From: Nonomuraea sp. PA05
Lineage (GTDB): Bacteria > Actinomycetota > Actinomycetes > Streptosporangiales > Streptosporangiaceae
Reading direction: 5' to 3'
DNA length: 64,000 nucleotides
Assembly: GCF_008086045.1 (NCBI RefSeq)
Contig: NZ_VSEY01000002.1
Coordinates: 124,001 to 188,000 of the forward strand
Below, in pieces: positions 18,659 to 27,441 of this stretch. The notes below the pieces were generated by a model. That model was given only the letters and a program-made list of their open reading frames with translations, made no database searches and was not told where the DNA came from. Position 1 is the stretch's first letter, and each line of letters starts with the position of its first letter. The position numbers and the translations under genes were made by a program.

Positions 18659-19726
18659 GTGATCAGATGGCGCAAGGGCGAGGTCGTACGGATCCGACGC
18701 GAGTGGCCGGGAGCGGTGGAGCTGGACGTCACCGTCCCCGAGGGGGAGTGCCGGGCGCTGGCGTATCCACCGTTGGTGGGGCGCCCGGAACCCGGCGATG
18801 AGGTGCTGCTCAACACGACCGCGCTCGCGATGGGTCTCGGTACGGGAGGTTACGCCATGGTGGTGGCCGTCCCGAACCGTTTGCCGGAAGATCCTCAAGG
18901 GCCGGGCCACCTGGTGAAGGCCAGGTACACCCCGTTGCAGGCCACGGTGCAGGGCGCCGACGAGCAGGATTCCCCGTATCACGCCAGGTTGCGGGAGGCG
19001 GACTCGCTCGACGGCATGCCGGTGATCGTGGCGGATCTGCACTCGGCGCTGGCGCCGATCCTGTGCGGTCTGTACGCCGCCAGGCCGGGCGTGCGGGTGG
19101 CGTACGTGATGCAGGACGGCGGCGCGCTGCCCGTGTGGTTCTCGATGGCGGCGGCCCGGTTGCGCGAGGAGGGCTGGCTGGCGGGCGTGGTGACGGTGGG
19201 CCAGTCGTTCGGCGGCGACCTGGAGGCGGTCACCGTGCATACGGGGCTGCTGGCGGCCAGGCACGTGCTGGAGGCGGAGGTGGCGGTCGTCACGCAGGGG
19301 CCGGGCAACCTGGGCACGGGCACCCGGTGGGGCTTCTCGGGGGTGGCGGCGGGCGAGGCGGTCAACGCGGCGGGCGTGCTGCGCGGGCTGCCCGTGGCGT
19401 CGCTGCGGGTCAGCGAGGGCGACCGGCGCGAGCGCCACTACGGCGTCTCGCACCACTCGCTGACCGCCTACGGCCGGGTCGCGCTGTCGCCCGCGCAGGT
19501 GCCGGTGCCTGAGCTGCCCGGCGAGTTCGGGGTGCGGGTCAGGGACCAGGCCGAGCTGCTGGCCGTACGGCACCGCCTGGTGCCCGTCCCGGTGGACGGC
19601 CTGCGCGAGGCCCTGGAGGCCTCGCCGGTCAGGTTGTCGACGATGGGCAGGAGCCTGGAGGAGGACCTGCCCTACTTCCTGGCCGCCGCGTCGGCCGGCA
19701 GGCTGACGGCCTCGCTGCTGTCGTAG
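18659..19726 (+). CDS. DUF3866 family protein
   Basis: 355 residues, GTG start. It matches the uncharacterised DUF3866 family, often found beside paf genes in actinobacteria. Seen in the sequence: a small beta-rich N-terminus ending in LNTTALAMGLGTGGYAMV, then KARYTPLQATV, VADLHSALAPIL, AYVMQDGGALP and VTQGPGNLGTGTRWGFSGV, all Gly-rich conserved loops. No catalytic residues are known to me. Its last 55 bases overlap the convergent DUF3291 gene end. Confidence 0.85.
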   Translation: MIRWRKGEVVRIRREWPGAVELDVTVPEGECRALAYPPLVGRPEPGDEVLLNTTALAMGLGTGGYAMVVAVPNRLPEDPQGPGHLVKARYTPLQATVQGADEQDSPYHARLREADSLDGMPVIVADLHSALAPILCGLYAARPGVRVAYVMQDGGALPVWFSMAAARLREEGWLAGVVTVGQSFGGDLEAVTVHTGLLAARHVLEAEVAVVTQGPGNLGTGTRWGFSGVAAGEAVNAAGVLRGLPVASLRVSEGDRRERHYGVSHHSLTAYGRVALSPAQVPVPELPGEFGVRVRDQAELLAVRHRLVPVPVDGLREALEASPVRLSTMGRSLEEDLPYFLAAASAGRLTASLLS

Positions 19727-20166
19727 GCGTCCTTGAACGTGAACGCCTCGGGGCCCGGCCCCTCGCTCCTGAGGCGTTCCAGCCGCCGCATGCCCTCGGC
19801 CAGCGTGGGGATGTGGCCGGCGGGCACCCACCACATCACCATGTACGGCTCCGCCATGCGCAGGAACCACTCCCTGCGCCGCCGCAGCACGGCCAGGTGC
19901 TCGCTGCGGTAGGCGTAGTTCCACAGCGACTCCAGCGACTCCCACACCGAGAAGTTAGTCACCAGGTGGTCGCCGTAGTCGTGCACGACGAGGGCGGTGG
20001 GGTCGCTCTCGCTCTCCTTCAGCCGCCACACGAACCCCGGCGCCGTGTCGGCGACGGCGTTGATGGGCTCCAGCAGGGCGATGAACTCGGCGAGCTCGGG
20101 GCTGTCGGCGGGCGCGCGCAGGTGGGCGATGTTGAGCTCGGCGAGATGCATGTCAGGCGGGTTCAT
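19672..20166 (-). CDS. DUF3291 domain protein (heme-degrading-monooxygenase-like fold)
   Basis: 164 residues. HLAELNIAHLRAPADSPELAEF at the start and the Trp-rich core FSVWESLESLWNYAYRSEHLAVLRRRREWF, followed by MVMWWVPAGHIPTLAEGMRRLERL, are typical of DUF3291, which adopts a dimeric alpha-beta barrel-like fold. Biochemical role unknown. ATG 20166 chosen; an in-frame GTG is 12 bases upstream and no strong ribosome site marks either. Its 3' end overlaps the DUF3866 gene on the other strand by 55 bases. Confidence 0.85.
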   Translation of the reverse strand: MNPPDMHLAELNIAHLRAPADSPELAEFIALLEPINAVADTAPGFVWRLKESESDPTALVVHDYGDHLVTNFSVWESLESLWNYAYRSEHLAVLRRRREWFLRMAEPYMVMWWVPAGHIPTLAEGMRRLERLRSEGPGPEAFTFKDAYDSSEAVSLPADAAARK

Positions 20167-20182
20167 GGGAGCCAGCACACCA

Positions 20183-20839
20183 TCACCCGCCCTCTATGTC
20201 AATATCTGTTTGCTTTAGAGAGACGCAGCACTCCCCCGGCCGCGGATCCAGCACGGCCCGCTCAGGATCGTCACCCAGCCCCTTCAGCAGCCCCTGGCAC
20301 AGCGCCAGGTTCATCGAGCACACCAGCAGCGGCTGCTCCTCGGCCAGCACGTGGAACGGGCAGTTGCGCAGCCGCAGCCGGCCGCCCTCCGCGTACGGCT
20401 CGTAGCCGCGCTCGCTCAGCACCCGCTCCACCGGCTCACCCCGGTGGCTCCCGGCGATCCTCTCGCCCGCGCCCCGCGCCACCTCCTCGGCCCGCTCCTC
20501 GGCGCCGAGCACCTCCACCACGTCCGCCAGCACCGAGGCGAGCGTCACGTAGTCGCGCGGCGGCAGGCTCACCGACCGCTCGCCCCTGGCCCTGCGGTAC
20601 ACCTTCGCCGGCCGGCCGCTGCCCGGCCCCTTCTTCTCCTGCTGCCGGAACCCGCTCTCCAGCAGGCCCGCCTCCACCAGCTTGTCGAGATGGTGCCCGG
20701 CCAGCGTCCTGGACACGCCCGCCGCCTCCGCGGCCTCCCCCCGGCCCACGTCGCCGCCCCGGGAGGCGACGACGTCGTACAGGCTGCGGCGGACGGGGTC
20801 GTGCAACAGGGCCAGCGCCTCGAGGTCGTCGCTACTCAC
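20183..20839 (-). CDS. ArsR/SufR-like winged-helix regulator with Cys-rich C-terminus
   Basis: 218 residues. The N-terminal winged helix (LLHDPVRRSLYDVV, VSRTLAGHHLDKLVEAGLLE) continues into the beta wing GSGRPAKVYRRA, as in the COG2345 group that includes SufR. The C-terminal half has Cys160 (RNCPFH), Cys174, Cys181, Cys204 and Cys205, a spacing compatible with an iron-sulfur cluster or metal site as known for SufR-type repressors. That would make it redox- or iron-responsive, but ligand identity is inference. No suf genes are adjacent; it sits between the DUF3291 and FKBP genes. Confidence 0.85.
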   Translation of the reverse strand: MSSDDLEALALLHDPVRRSLYDVVASRGGDVGRGEAAEAAGVSRTLAGHHLDKLVEAGLLESGFRQQEKKGPGSGRPAKVYRRARGERSVSLPPRDYVTLASVLADVVEVLGAEERAEEVARGAGERIAGSHRGEPVERVLSERGYEPYAEGGRLRLRNCPFHVLAEEQPLLVCSMNLALCQGLLKGLGDDPERAVLDPRPGECCVSLKQTDIDIEGG

Positions 20840-20866
20840 AGCGGGAGTCTACGAGCACGCCCCGCC

Positions 20867-21778
20867 CTAGTAGGCGGCGAGAAGATCCACGACGAACACG
20901 AGCGTGTCCGAGCCCTTGATCCCGTACGCGGGGTTGCCCGCCCGGCCGTACCCGTCGGCGGGCGGCACGATCATCAGCACCCGGCTGCCGGTGGGCACCC
21001 CCGACAGGGCCTTGTCCCACGCCCTGATCACGCTGCCGTCGCCCAGTTTGAACGCCTTCGGCCCGCCGCTCGCCCAGGTGGCGTCGAAGATCCGGCGGCG
21101 GCTCCAGACGGCGGCCTCGTACTGGGTGACCACGAGCTGCCCCGCCCGCGCCACCCGTCCGTCGCCCCTGGACAGCACCTTCGCCGAGAACCTCGCCGGC
21201 GGCGGGCCCGCGGGCACCGCCAGCGCGGGCCTGGCGCCGCCGCCCACCTCGACCCCGGCCAGCGTGCCGGCCGCCGACTCGACCGAGGCGCCCTTGCGGT
21301 GCGCGCCCAGGATGTCCACGACGTAGAACAGCTCCTCGCCCGCGGCCACGCCCTGCGGCGGGTTCGCGCCGAACCCGTCCCCCGGCGGGATCGCGGCGAT
21401 CACCCGGCTGCCCACCGTGCGGCCCTTCAGCGCCCGCTCCAGGCCCGGCAGCAGCTCGCCCACGGGGAACGCCGCCGGGGTGCCGCGGTTGAAGCTGGAG
21501 TCGACCAGGCGGTTGTCCCGGCCGTCCCACACGTGCGCGGTGTACTGCACGATCGCCACGTCGCCGTCGCCGAGCCGCTCGCCCTTGCCCGTGGCCAGCT
21601 CGTCCACCTGCAGCCCGGCCACCGGCTTGCCGTCGGGGAAGTGGATCGTCGGGCGGGCGCCGAACGCGCCACCCACCTCCAGGTCCAGGTCTCCGGCGGC
21701 CTCGCTCGTGCAGCCCGCCGCCAGCAGGGACGTCAGCAGCAGGGGCGCCAGCAGCAGTGACGCGGCGGCACGGCGCAT
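20867..21778 (-). CDS. FKBP-type peptidyl-prolyl isomerase lipoprotein, two FKBP domains
   Basis: 303 residues. A lipoprotein signal peptide ends in LAAGC (Cys23). The first FKBP domain has VQYTAHVWDG, then PGLERALKGRTVGSRVIAAIPPGDGFG; the second has VTQYEAAVWS, IRAWDKALSGVPTGSRVLMIVPPADGYG and ends DTLVFVVDLLAAY. Predicted to catalyse cis-trans prolyl isomerisation outside the membrane. It is a tandem paralogue of the next gene; FKBP lipoproteins beside pafA are, to my recollection, conserved in Streptomyces too. Confidence 0.93.
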   Translation of the reverse strand: MRRAAASLLLAPLLLTSLLAAGCTSEAAGDLDLEVGGAFGARPTIHFPDGKPVAGLQVDELATGKGERLGDGDVAIVQYTAHVWDGRDNRLVDSSFNRGTPAAFPVGELLPGLERALKGRTVGSRVIAAIPPGDGFGANPPQGVAAGEELFYVVDILGAHRKGASVESAAGTLAGVEVGGGARPALAVPAGPPPARFSAKVLSRGDGRVARAGQLVVTQYEAAVWSRRRIFDATWASGGPKAFKLGDGSVIRAWDKALSGVPTGSRVLMIVPPADGYGRAGNPAYGIKGSDTLVFVVDLLAAY

Positions 21779-21869
21779 CGGGTCCTCCCAGCACGGAACG
21801 GCCCGGCGGCACCCGCCTCGGGGGCGCGCCGCCGGGCTCGCGATGCTACCGCGACACCGGACCGTACGT

Positions 21870-21960
21870 CAGCAGGCGACCGTCCATCCGCCCGTCAGCA
21901 GGCGACGATCCGTCCAGCCGTTCAGCAGGCGACGATCCGTCCGGCCGTTCAGTAGGCGGC
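21870..21960. repeat. 26-27-bp tandem repeat reaching into the FKBP gene's stop codon
   Basis: Units beginning CAGCAGGCGAC start at 21870, 21896 and 21923, with a partial diverged copy (CAGTAGGCGGC) at 21950. The last copy contains the stop and final codons of the FKBP gene, so the array appears to be made by duplication of that gene's 3' end. Each full unit keeps a TGA in the same place. Confidence 0.85.
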
Positions 21961-22923
21961 CAGGACGTCCACCACGAACACCAGCGTGCTGTTGGCGGGG
22001 ATGCCCTGCTGCGCCTGCGCGCCGTACCCGAGGTCCGGCGGGATGCTCATCACCACGCGGCTGCCGACCGGAACCCCGTCCAGGCCCTTCTGCCAGCCCT
22101 GGATCACCTGCGCGAGCGGGAACTCGGCCGGCTGGCCCCGCTCCCAGCTCGAGTCGAACTGCTGGTCGGTGCCCCAGATCTTGCCGGTGTAGTGCACGAC
22201 GAGCGTCTGGCTGGCCTTCGCCTTCGCGCCGGTGCCCTGGATGAGCGTCTTGACGACCAGGTCCTTGGACGGCTTCTCGCTGGTCTTCGTGGTCAGCGTG
22301 GGCGCCTTCTCGCCGCCCGGGCTCACGACCTCGACACCCTTGATCGACTCGCCCGTCTCCTTGCCGGTCGCCGCCTTCAGCGCCGCGGGCTGGGTGCCGA
22401 CCACGTCGAACACGAACACCTTGGTCGGCTCGGCGGGCGTCGTCTGCTGCTGGGCGACGGAGTCGTTGGCCAGCACCGCCAGCAGCCGGCCACCGTGCTT
22501 GACCTTGGTGAAGCCCTCCTGCAGCACCTGCGGCAACTGCTCGTTGACGGCGATCGTCTCCGGCGCCTTGGTGTCGTAGGAGGAGCCCTGCACGGCGTTG
22601 CCCTTGCCGTCCCAGTTGTAGACGGTCAGGTTGACGATCACGCGGTCGCCCGCCTTGACGCCGTCGCCGTCGCCCGCCTGGATCACCTCGTACGACGACT
22701 TCGTGGCGGGCGAGCCGGACGGGAAGGTCACCGTGGGCTTGGCGCCCACGTTCCCGGCGACCTTGACCCCCGACGGCGCCCCGGGCGCGGGGGCCGAGGC
22801 GGAGGCGGAGGCGGAGGTGGTCGCGGAGGCGGCGGTGCCCGGGTTGGCGCCGCCGTCGGAGCCGCAGGCTGCGGCGAACAAGGTCAATGGCACGGCGGCC
22901 AGTACGGCCAGAGCGCGGCGCAT
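21949..22923 (-). CDS. FKBP-type peptidyl-prolyl isomerase lipoprotein, degenerate plus intact FKBP domain
   Basis: 324 residues. The lipobox is FAAAC (Cys20), followed by a Thr/Ser/Ala-rich linker. The first FKBP-like region (VIVNLTVYNWDGKG... LQEGFTKVKHGGRLLAVL) is divergent; the C-terminal domain is canonical: LVVHYTGKIWGTDQQFDSSW, VIQGWQKGLDGVPVGSRVVMSIPPDLGYG and STLVFVVDVLAAY. It probably acts as an extracytoplasmic folding catalyst. Paralogue of the FKBP gene downstream and on the same strand as pafA. Confidence 0.93.
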   Translation of the reverse strand: MRRALAVLAAVPLTLFAAACGSDGGANPGTAASATTSASASASAPAPGAPSGVKVAGNVGAKPTVTFPSGSPATKSSYEVIQAGDGDGVKAGDRVIVNLTVYNWDGKGNAVQGSSYDTKAPETIAVNEQLPQVLQEGFTKVKHGGRLLAVLANDSVAQQQTTPAEPTKVFVFDVVGTQPAALKAATGKETGESIKGVEVVSPGGEKAPTLTTKTSEKPSKDLVVKTLIQGTGAKAKASQTLVVHYTGKIWGTDQQFDSSWERGQPAEFPLAQVIQGWQKGLDGVPVGSRVVMSIPPDLGYGAQAQQGIPANSTLVFVVDVLAAY

Positions 22924-23073
22924 GGATTTCCCTCGGAAAAGACGTCAGATTCGCGCCACACTACCCGACGCCCCGGTAGGGCCGGGGTAAACGGAGCTCC
23001 ACGTTCCGCGTTGCCCGGCCGCGCCCGCCCTTCCGGCGACCGCGGCCTGTGACCCCTGGAGCCCCGCCCCGCC

Positions 23074-24432
23074 TCACATACCGGCGATCAGCTTGTCCAC
23101 CCGCTCGTCCACGCTCCGGAACGGGTCCTTGCACAGCACCGTCCGCTGCGCCTGGTCGTTCAGCTTCAGGTGCACCCAGTCGACGGTGAAGTCGCGCCGC
23201 TTCTCCTGCGCCTTGCGGATGAACTCACCGCGCAGCCGCGCCCGCGTGGTCTGCGGCGGCACCGACTTGGCCTCGAAGATCTTCAGGTCGGACGCCACCC
23301 GCTCCACCGAGCCGCGCTTCTGCAGCAGGTAGTACAGGCCGCGCTTACGGTGCACGTCGTGGTAGGCCAGGTCGAGCTGCGCCACCCGCGGCGAGGACAG
23401 CGGCAGGTCGTACTTGCGCCGGTACCGCTCGATGAGCTGGTACTTCGTCACCCAGTCGATCTCCCGCGAGACCAGGTCGAGGTTGCCCGTGTCGACGGCG
23501 GTCAGCGTGCGCTCCCACAGCTCCAGCACCCGGTGCGCGATCTCGTCGCCGCCGCGGCGGTCGACGAAGTCCTTCGCCTTCGACAGGTACTCCTGCTGGA
23601 TCTCCAGGCTCGACGCCTCACGCCCGTTGGCCAGCCGCACCCGGCGCCGGCCCGTCATGTCGTGGGAGACCTCGCGGATGGCCCTGATCGGGTTCTCCAG
23701 CGACAGGTCGCGCATGACCGTGCCCGACTCGATCATGCGCAGCACCAGGTCGGTGGCGCCGACCTTGAGCAGCATCGTGGTCTCGCTCATGTTCGAGTCG
23801 CCCACGATGACGTGCAGGCGGCGGAACCGCTCGGCGTCGGCGTGCGGCTCGTCGCGCGTGTTGATGATCGGACGTGAACGCGTGGTGGCGCTGGAGACGC
23901 CCTCCCAGATGTGCTCGGCCCGCTGCGACACGCAGTAGACGGCGCCGCGCGGCGTCTGCAGCACCTTGCCCGCCCCGCACACGATCTGCCGCGTCACCAG
24001 GAACGGGATCAGCACGTCCGCCAGCCGGCCGAACTCCCCGTGCCTGCCGACCAGGTAGTTCTCGTGGCAGCCGTAGGAGTTGCCGGCCGAGTCGGTGTTG
24101 TTCTTGAACAGGTAGATGTCACCCGCGATGCCCTCTTCGCGCAGCCGCTTCTCGGCGTCCACGAGCAGGCCCTCTAGGATGCGCTCGCCCGCCTTGTCGT
24201 GGGTGACGAGCTCGATGACGTTGTCACATTCGGGTGTTGCGTACTCAGGATGGCTGCCCACGTCGAGGTACAGACGCGCGCCGTTGCGAAGGAAGACGTT
24301 GCTCGATCGGCCCCAGGACACGACCCGCCGGAACAGGTAGCGCGCGACCTCGTCGGGGGACAACCTGCGCTGCCCCCTGAACGTGCAGGTCACGCCGTAC
24401 TCGTTCTCCAGCCCGAAGATGCGACGATCCAT
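23074..24432 (-). CDS. pafA: Pup-protein ligase PafA
   Basis: 452 residues. PafA activates the C-terminal Glu of Pup by phosphorylation and forms an isopeptide bond with substrate lysines. The start [14 protein letters not shown] places Glu9 of the Mg-ATP site; [17 protein letters not shown] holds Asp57, equivalent to the catalytic aspartate (Asp64 in C. glutamicum). [17 protein letters not shown] and [27 protein letters not shown] complete the carboxylate-amine ligase fold. Unlike Dop there is no Dop-loop insertion after residue 30. ATG 24432 preferred over the adjacent GTG at 24435; GAGG precedes it. Confidence 0.97.
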   Translation of the reverse strand: MDRRIFGLENEYGVTCTFRGQRRLSPDEVARYLFRRVVSWGRSSNVFLRNGARLYLDVGSHPEYATPECDNVIELVTHDKAGERILEGLLVDAEKRLREEGIAGDIYLFKNNTDSAGNSYGCHENYLVGRHGEFGRLADVLIPFLVTRQIVCGAGKVLQTPRGAVYCVSQRAEHIWEGVSSATTRSRPIINTRDEPHADAERFRRLHVIVGDSNMSETTMLLKVGATDLVLRMIESGTVMRDLSLENPIRAIREVSHDMTGRRRVRLANGREASSLEIQQEYLSKAKDFVDRRGGDEIAHRVLELWERTLTAVDTGNLDLVSREIDWVTKYQLIERYRRKYDLPLSSPRVAQLDLAYHDVHRKRGLYYLLQKRGSVERVASDLKIFEAKSVPPQTTRARLRGEFIRKAQEKRRDFTVDWVHLKLNDQAQRTVLCKDPFRSVDERVDKLIAGM

Positions 24433-24544
24433 CACCTCACACTATGCCCACGGATCGGCAAGCGGGAGAGATCTTCGCAGGTGTTTTCCCTCCACCACCG
24501 CGAACGACCACTTCTGCCCCGCTTCGCCCCCGCCCTTGCCTCCC

Positions 24545-24668
24545 CGCTTCGGGCACCCGCTTCCGCCTCCGCTTCGGGCACCCGCTTCACTGCCCGCTTC
24601 GGGCACCCGCTTCCGCCCTCCGCTTCGGGCACCCGCTTTCACCGCCCGCTTCGGGCACCCGCTTCAGC
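24545..24668. repeat. Five imperfect ~25-bp direct repeats
   Basis: The unit CGCTTCGGGCACCCGCTT begins at 24545, 24570, 24595, 24621 and 24647, with variable 6-8-base joins. It lies downstream of the small secreted protein gene and upstream of pafA. No flanking genes suggest CRISPR or a replication origin. Confidence 0.85.
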
Positions 24669-24713
24669 CCCCGTGCCCGCCCCCACTGGGCGCGGGTGCC
24701 GCGGCGGCTCCGC

Positions 24714-25238
24714 TCAGGGGGTGTAGATCTCCTGAACCTGAACGATCTTCCCCTTGTGGACGGTGATCAGAGCAGGGTGGCCGGCCTTGGCGTGCCGCTT
24801 GACCAACGTCCCCCTGGAGCACCGCTTGGCGCCCAGGCCCGTCTTGCGGCTCACCGTCAGGTCCGTCCCGGCCGTCTTGCAGCCGTACGCCGACAGGAAG
24901 ATCACGTCCTTGGCGATGGGCGAGGCGTAGGCCCGCGCATCGCCCTCCGGCGGGCCCTCGAAGTGGCCCTCCGTGTGGGTGCCCTTCTTCCACCTGATGG
25001 GCTCGTACTCGGCCACGCCGCCCCGCACGTAGGTGATCCAGCCGCGCAGGATGCCGTTGTGGCGGGAGTGGATGCGCTTGGTGAAGTCGTGGCCCGGGTC
25101 GGCCTGGAACGTGGTGCCGAAGATCTTCGGGGCCTTGTACTTGGGGAAGGCGGTGGCGGCCTCGGCGGCCACGCCGGTGGTGAGCATGACGGCCGTCGCT
25201 GCGCCTGCCGCGATCAGGCCACGCAAGGGAGTGTTCAC
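24714..25238 (-). CDS. Small secreted protein, function unknown
   Basis: 174 residues with a clear signal peptide (RGLIAAGAATAVMLTTGVAAEAATA, cleavage probably after AEA or ATA). The mature ~145 residues are basic, with two Cys (around 120 and 139), and contain ILRGWITYVRGGVAEYEPIRWKKG. Not recognised. Start GTG 25238; no strong ribosome site is visible, and an inverted repeat (GATCA...TGATC, 25240-25258) abuts it. The gene lies between prcA and pafA on the same strand. Confidence 0.65.
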   Translation of the reverse strand: MNTPLRGLIAAGAATAVMLTTGVAAEAATAFPKYKAPKIFGTTFQADPGHDFTKRIHSRHNGILRGWITYVRGGVAEYEPIRWKKGTHTEGHFEGPPEGDARAYASPIAKDVIFLSAYGCKTAGTDLTVSRKTGLGAKRCSRGTLVKRHAKAGHPALITVHKGKIVQVQEIYTP

Positions 25239-25535
25239 GGATCATGAGATTCGTGATCGGGGGGTGGGGTTCGGGCGGCCGCGAGTGAAACAGGTCACAA
25301 TCGAGTCACCCGACCCGCCACACCCCGGCACCACCCACCCCACCCGCCCGACCACGGCACCACGGGGGTCATGCGCCACCACACCCCCTGCCGCACCGCA
25401 CCGCCTCCGCACCGCACGCGCCGCGCCGCGCCGCGCCTGCACCAAGCGCCGCCCGCGAGACCCCGGCTGCGTCACCCCGGCAACGACGACGGGGACCGCC
25501 GAAGCGATCCCCGTCCTCACCGTCCCGTCCCCCGC

Positions 25536-26351
25536 CTAAAGCGGCGACGACCCATCATCCACATCCCCATCAGGCCCCGTAGGCGGCGGCGCCTCCCCGG
25601 ACGCCTGAGGCGGCGCGGCGGGCGGTGTGGCAGGCGGGGTCGCGGAGGCCGACGGCGGGTTGCTGGTCTGGGCGAGCAGCCTCTCCAGCCGAGCCCCCGT
25701 CAGCCGCAGGAACTTGCGGTGCTCCCGGTTGCGGTCGAGCACCGCCACCTCGAGCTGCCCCACCGGCGGCCGCTCCCCGCCCGGCTCGGTCAGCGCCGTC
25801 AGCGCCACCTCCAGCGCGTCGGCCAGCGACATCGACTCGCGGTAGCGCTCCTTCAGGCGGGTCGCGACCGCCTCGGCCTGCCCGCCCATGGCGGCGAAGC
25901 CGTGCTCGTCGAAGACGGACCCGTCGAAGGTGAGCCGGTAGATGGCGTCGCCCTCCTTGGTGTCGCCCACCTCGGCGACGACGACCTCCACCTCCAGCGA
26001 CTTGATCGACTCGGTGAAGATGCGGCCGAGGTTGGAGGCGTACAGGTTGGCCAGGCCGCGCCCCGTCACGTCGGAGCGGTCGTAGGTGTAGCCGTTGACG
26101 TCGGCGTAGCGGATGCCGCCGAGCCGCAGCTCCTCGAACTCGTTGTAGCGGCCCACCGCCGCGAACCCGATGCGGTCGTAGATCTCGCTGATCTTGTGCA
26201 GCGCCCGCGACGGGTTGGGCGCCACGAACAGGATGCCGTCCACGTACTGCAGGGTGACGACGGACCGGCCCCGCGCGATGCCCTTGCGCGCGTAGTCGGC
26301 CTTGTCCCGCATGATCTGCTCGGGGGACGCATATCCGAAAGGCATGGACAC
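25536..26351 (-). CDS. prcA: 20S proteasome alpha subunit PrcA
   Basis: 271 residues. [30 protein letters not shown] is the gate-forming N-terminus of bacterial alpha subunits; [10 protein letters not shown] and [24 protein letters not shown] follow. The last ~40 residues are a Pro/Ala/Ser-rich disordered tail ending SSPL. Alpha rings cap the core and dock the Mpa/ARC ATPase. Start GTG 26351 has AAGGA nine bases away; ATG 26345 is an alternative. It is 15 bases downstream of prcB. Confidence 0.97.
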   Translation of the reverse strand: MSMPFGYASPEQIMRDKADYARKGIARGRSVVTLQYVDGILFVAPNPSRALHKISEIYDRIGFAAVGRYNEFEELRLGGIRYADVNGYTYDRSDVTGRGLANLYASNLGRIFTESIKSLEVEVVVAEVGDTKEGDAIYRLTFDGSVFDEHGFAAMGGQAEAVATRLKERYRESMSLADALEVALTALTEPGGERPPVGQLEVAVLDRNREHRKFLRLTGARLERLLAQTSNPPSASATPPATPPAAPPQASGEAPPPTGPDGDVDDGSSPL

Positions 26352-26366
26352 GTGTGGAGGTCCTTT

Positions 26367-27215
26367 CTAGCGCAGCGGGGCGATGGGGCCGTCGGGCGAG
26401 ATCAGGCGGGCGTCCAGCATCTGCTGGACGTAGCCGGAGACCTCGTCCTGCGACAGGCGGCGGAAGCCGTCGGCGTCGATGACCGACACGATGGGCCAGA
26501 TCTTCCTCGTCACGTCGGGCCCGCCGGTCGCCGAGTCGTCGTCGGCGGCGTCGTACAGCGCCTGGATCAGCGTCATCACCATGTCGTCGGCCGACGCCCC
26601 GTCGCGGTAGAGCTTCTTCAGCGACCCGCGCGCGAAGATCGACCCGGACCCGATCGCGTCGAACCTCTCCCGCTCGTAGGGCCCGCCCGCCACGTCGTAG
26701 CTGAAGATGCGCCCCTCGTCCTTGTCGGGGTCGTAGGCGGCGAACAGCGGCACCACCACCAGCCCCTGCATCGCCATGGCCAGGTTGCCCCTGATCATGG
26801 TGGCGAGCCGGTTGGCCTTGCCCTGGACCGACATCGACCGGCCCTCGACCTTCTCGTAGTGCTCCAGCTCGACCCGGTAGAGGCGGGCGAACTCGATGCC
26901 CGTGCTGGCCGTGCCGGCGATGCCCATGCACGAGTAGTCGTCGGCGCGGAACACCTTCTCCACGTCCCGCTGCGAGATGATGTTGCCCGACGTCGCCCGC
27001 CGGTCGCCTGCCATGATCACGCCGCCGGCGAACGTGGCGGCCACGATCGTGGTCGCGTGCGGAACCTGGTCACCGATCGGCGTGGCCAGCACCTCATCCC
27101 GCCGCGGCAGCAAGTCAGGCGCGTACGAGCCGACAAACTCGGTGAACGAGGAACTTCCGGTGTTCTGGAAAAGATGGTTCACCAAGCCGACGGGCAGATC
27201 CCTGTGCGATGCCAC
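26367..27215 (-). CDS. prcB: 20S proteasome beta subunit PrcB
   Basis: 282 residues. A 54-residue propeptide ends at HA before Thr55 in [24 protein letters not shown]; Thr55 becomes the catalytic N-terminal threonine after autoprocessing, with Asp and Lys partners in GDRRATSG and downstream [15 protein letters not shown]. Beta rings form the proteolytic chamber. GTG 27215 start with GGAGGG upstream. Pup and Dop, normally immediately upstream, are displaced by more than 6 kb. The 226 bases upstream are shared with the divergent sugar transporter. Confidence 0.97.
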   Translation of the reverse strand: MASHRDLPVGLVNHLFQNTGSSSFTEFVGSYAPDLLPRRDEVLATPIGDQVPHATTIVAATFAGGVIMAGDRRATSGNIISQRDVEKVFRADDYSCMGIAGTASTGIEFARLYRVELEHYEKVEGRSMSVQGKANRLATMIRGNLAMAMQGLVVVPLFAAYDPDKDEGRIFSYDVAGGPYERERFDAIGSGSIFARGSLKKLYRDGASADDMVMTLIQALYDAADDDSATGGPDVTRKIWPIVSVIDADGFRRLSQDEVSGYVQQMLDARLISPDGPIAPLR

Positions 27216-27441
27216 GCGACTCCCTCCAAACGTTCAGTGTTCCTAGGGCGACCCTACTCATGTTGGGTTGTTGTCTGCACTTCCCACGATCAGCTCACGG
27301 CGAACCACCTATCACAACGGTCCGATAGGGCCCAATAAGCCGCCATGCGCGCCGAAGGTCCGTGTTCAGATCGTTTCTTTACGGCCGCCACCGCCCATGC
27401 GACTGTCGGTATGTCTGCACGTCCTGAACAGGAGGCCGACA

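Noticed and set aside
24545..24668. Direct repeats considered as a CRISPR array
   Set aside because: Joins between units are only a few bases and not spacer-like; no cas genes nearby.
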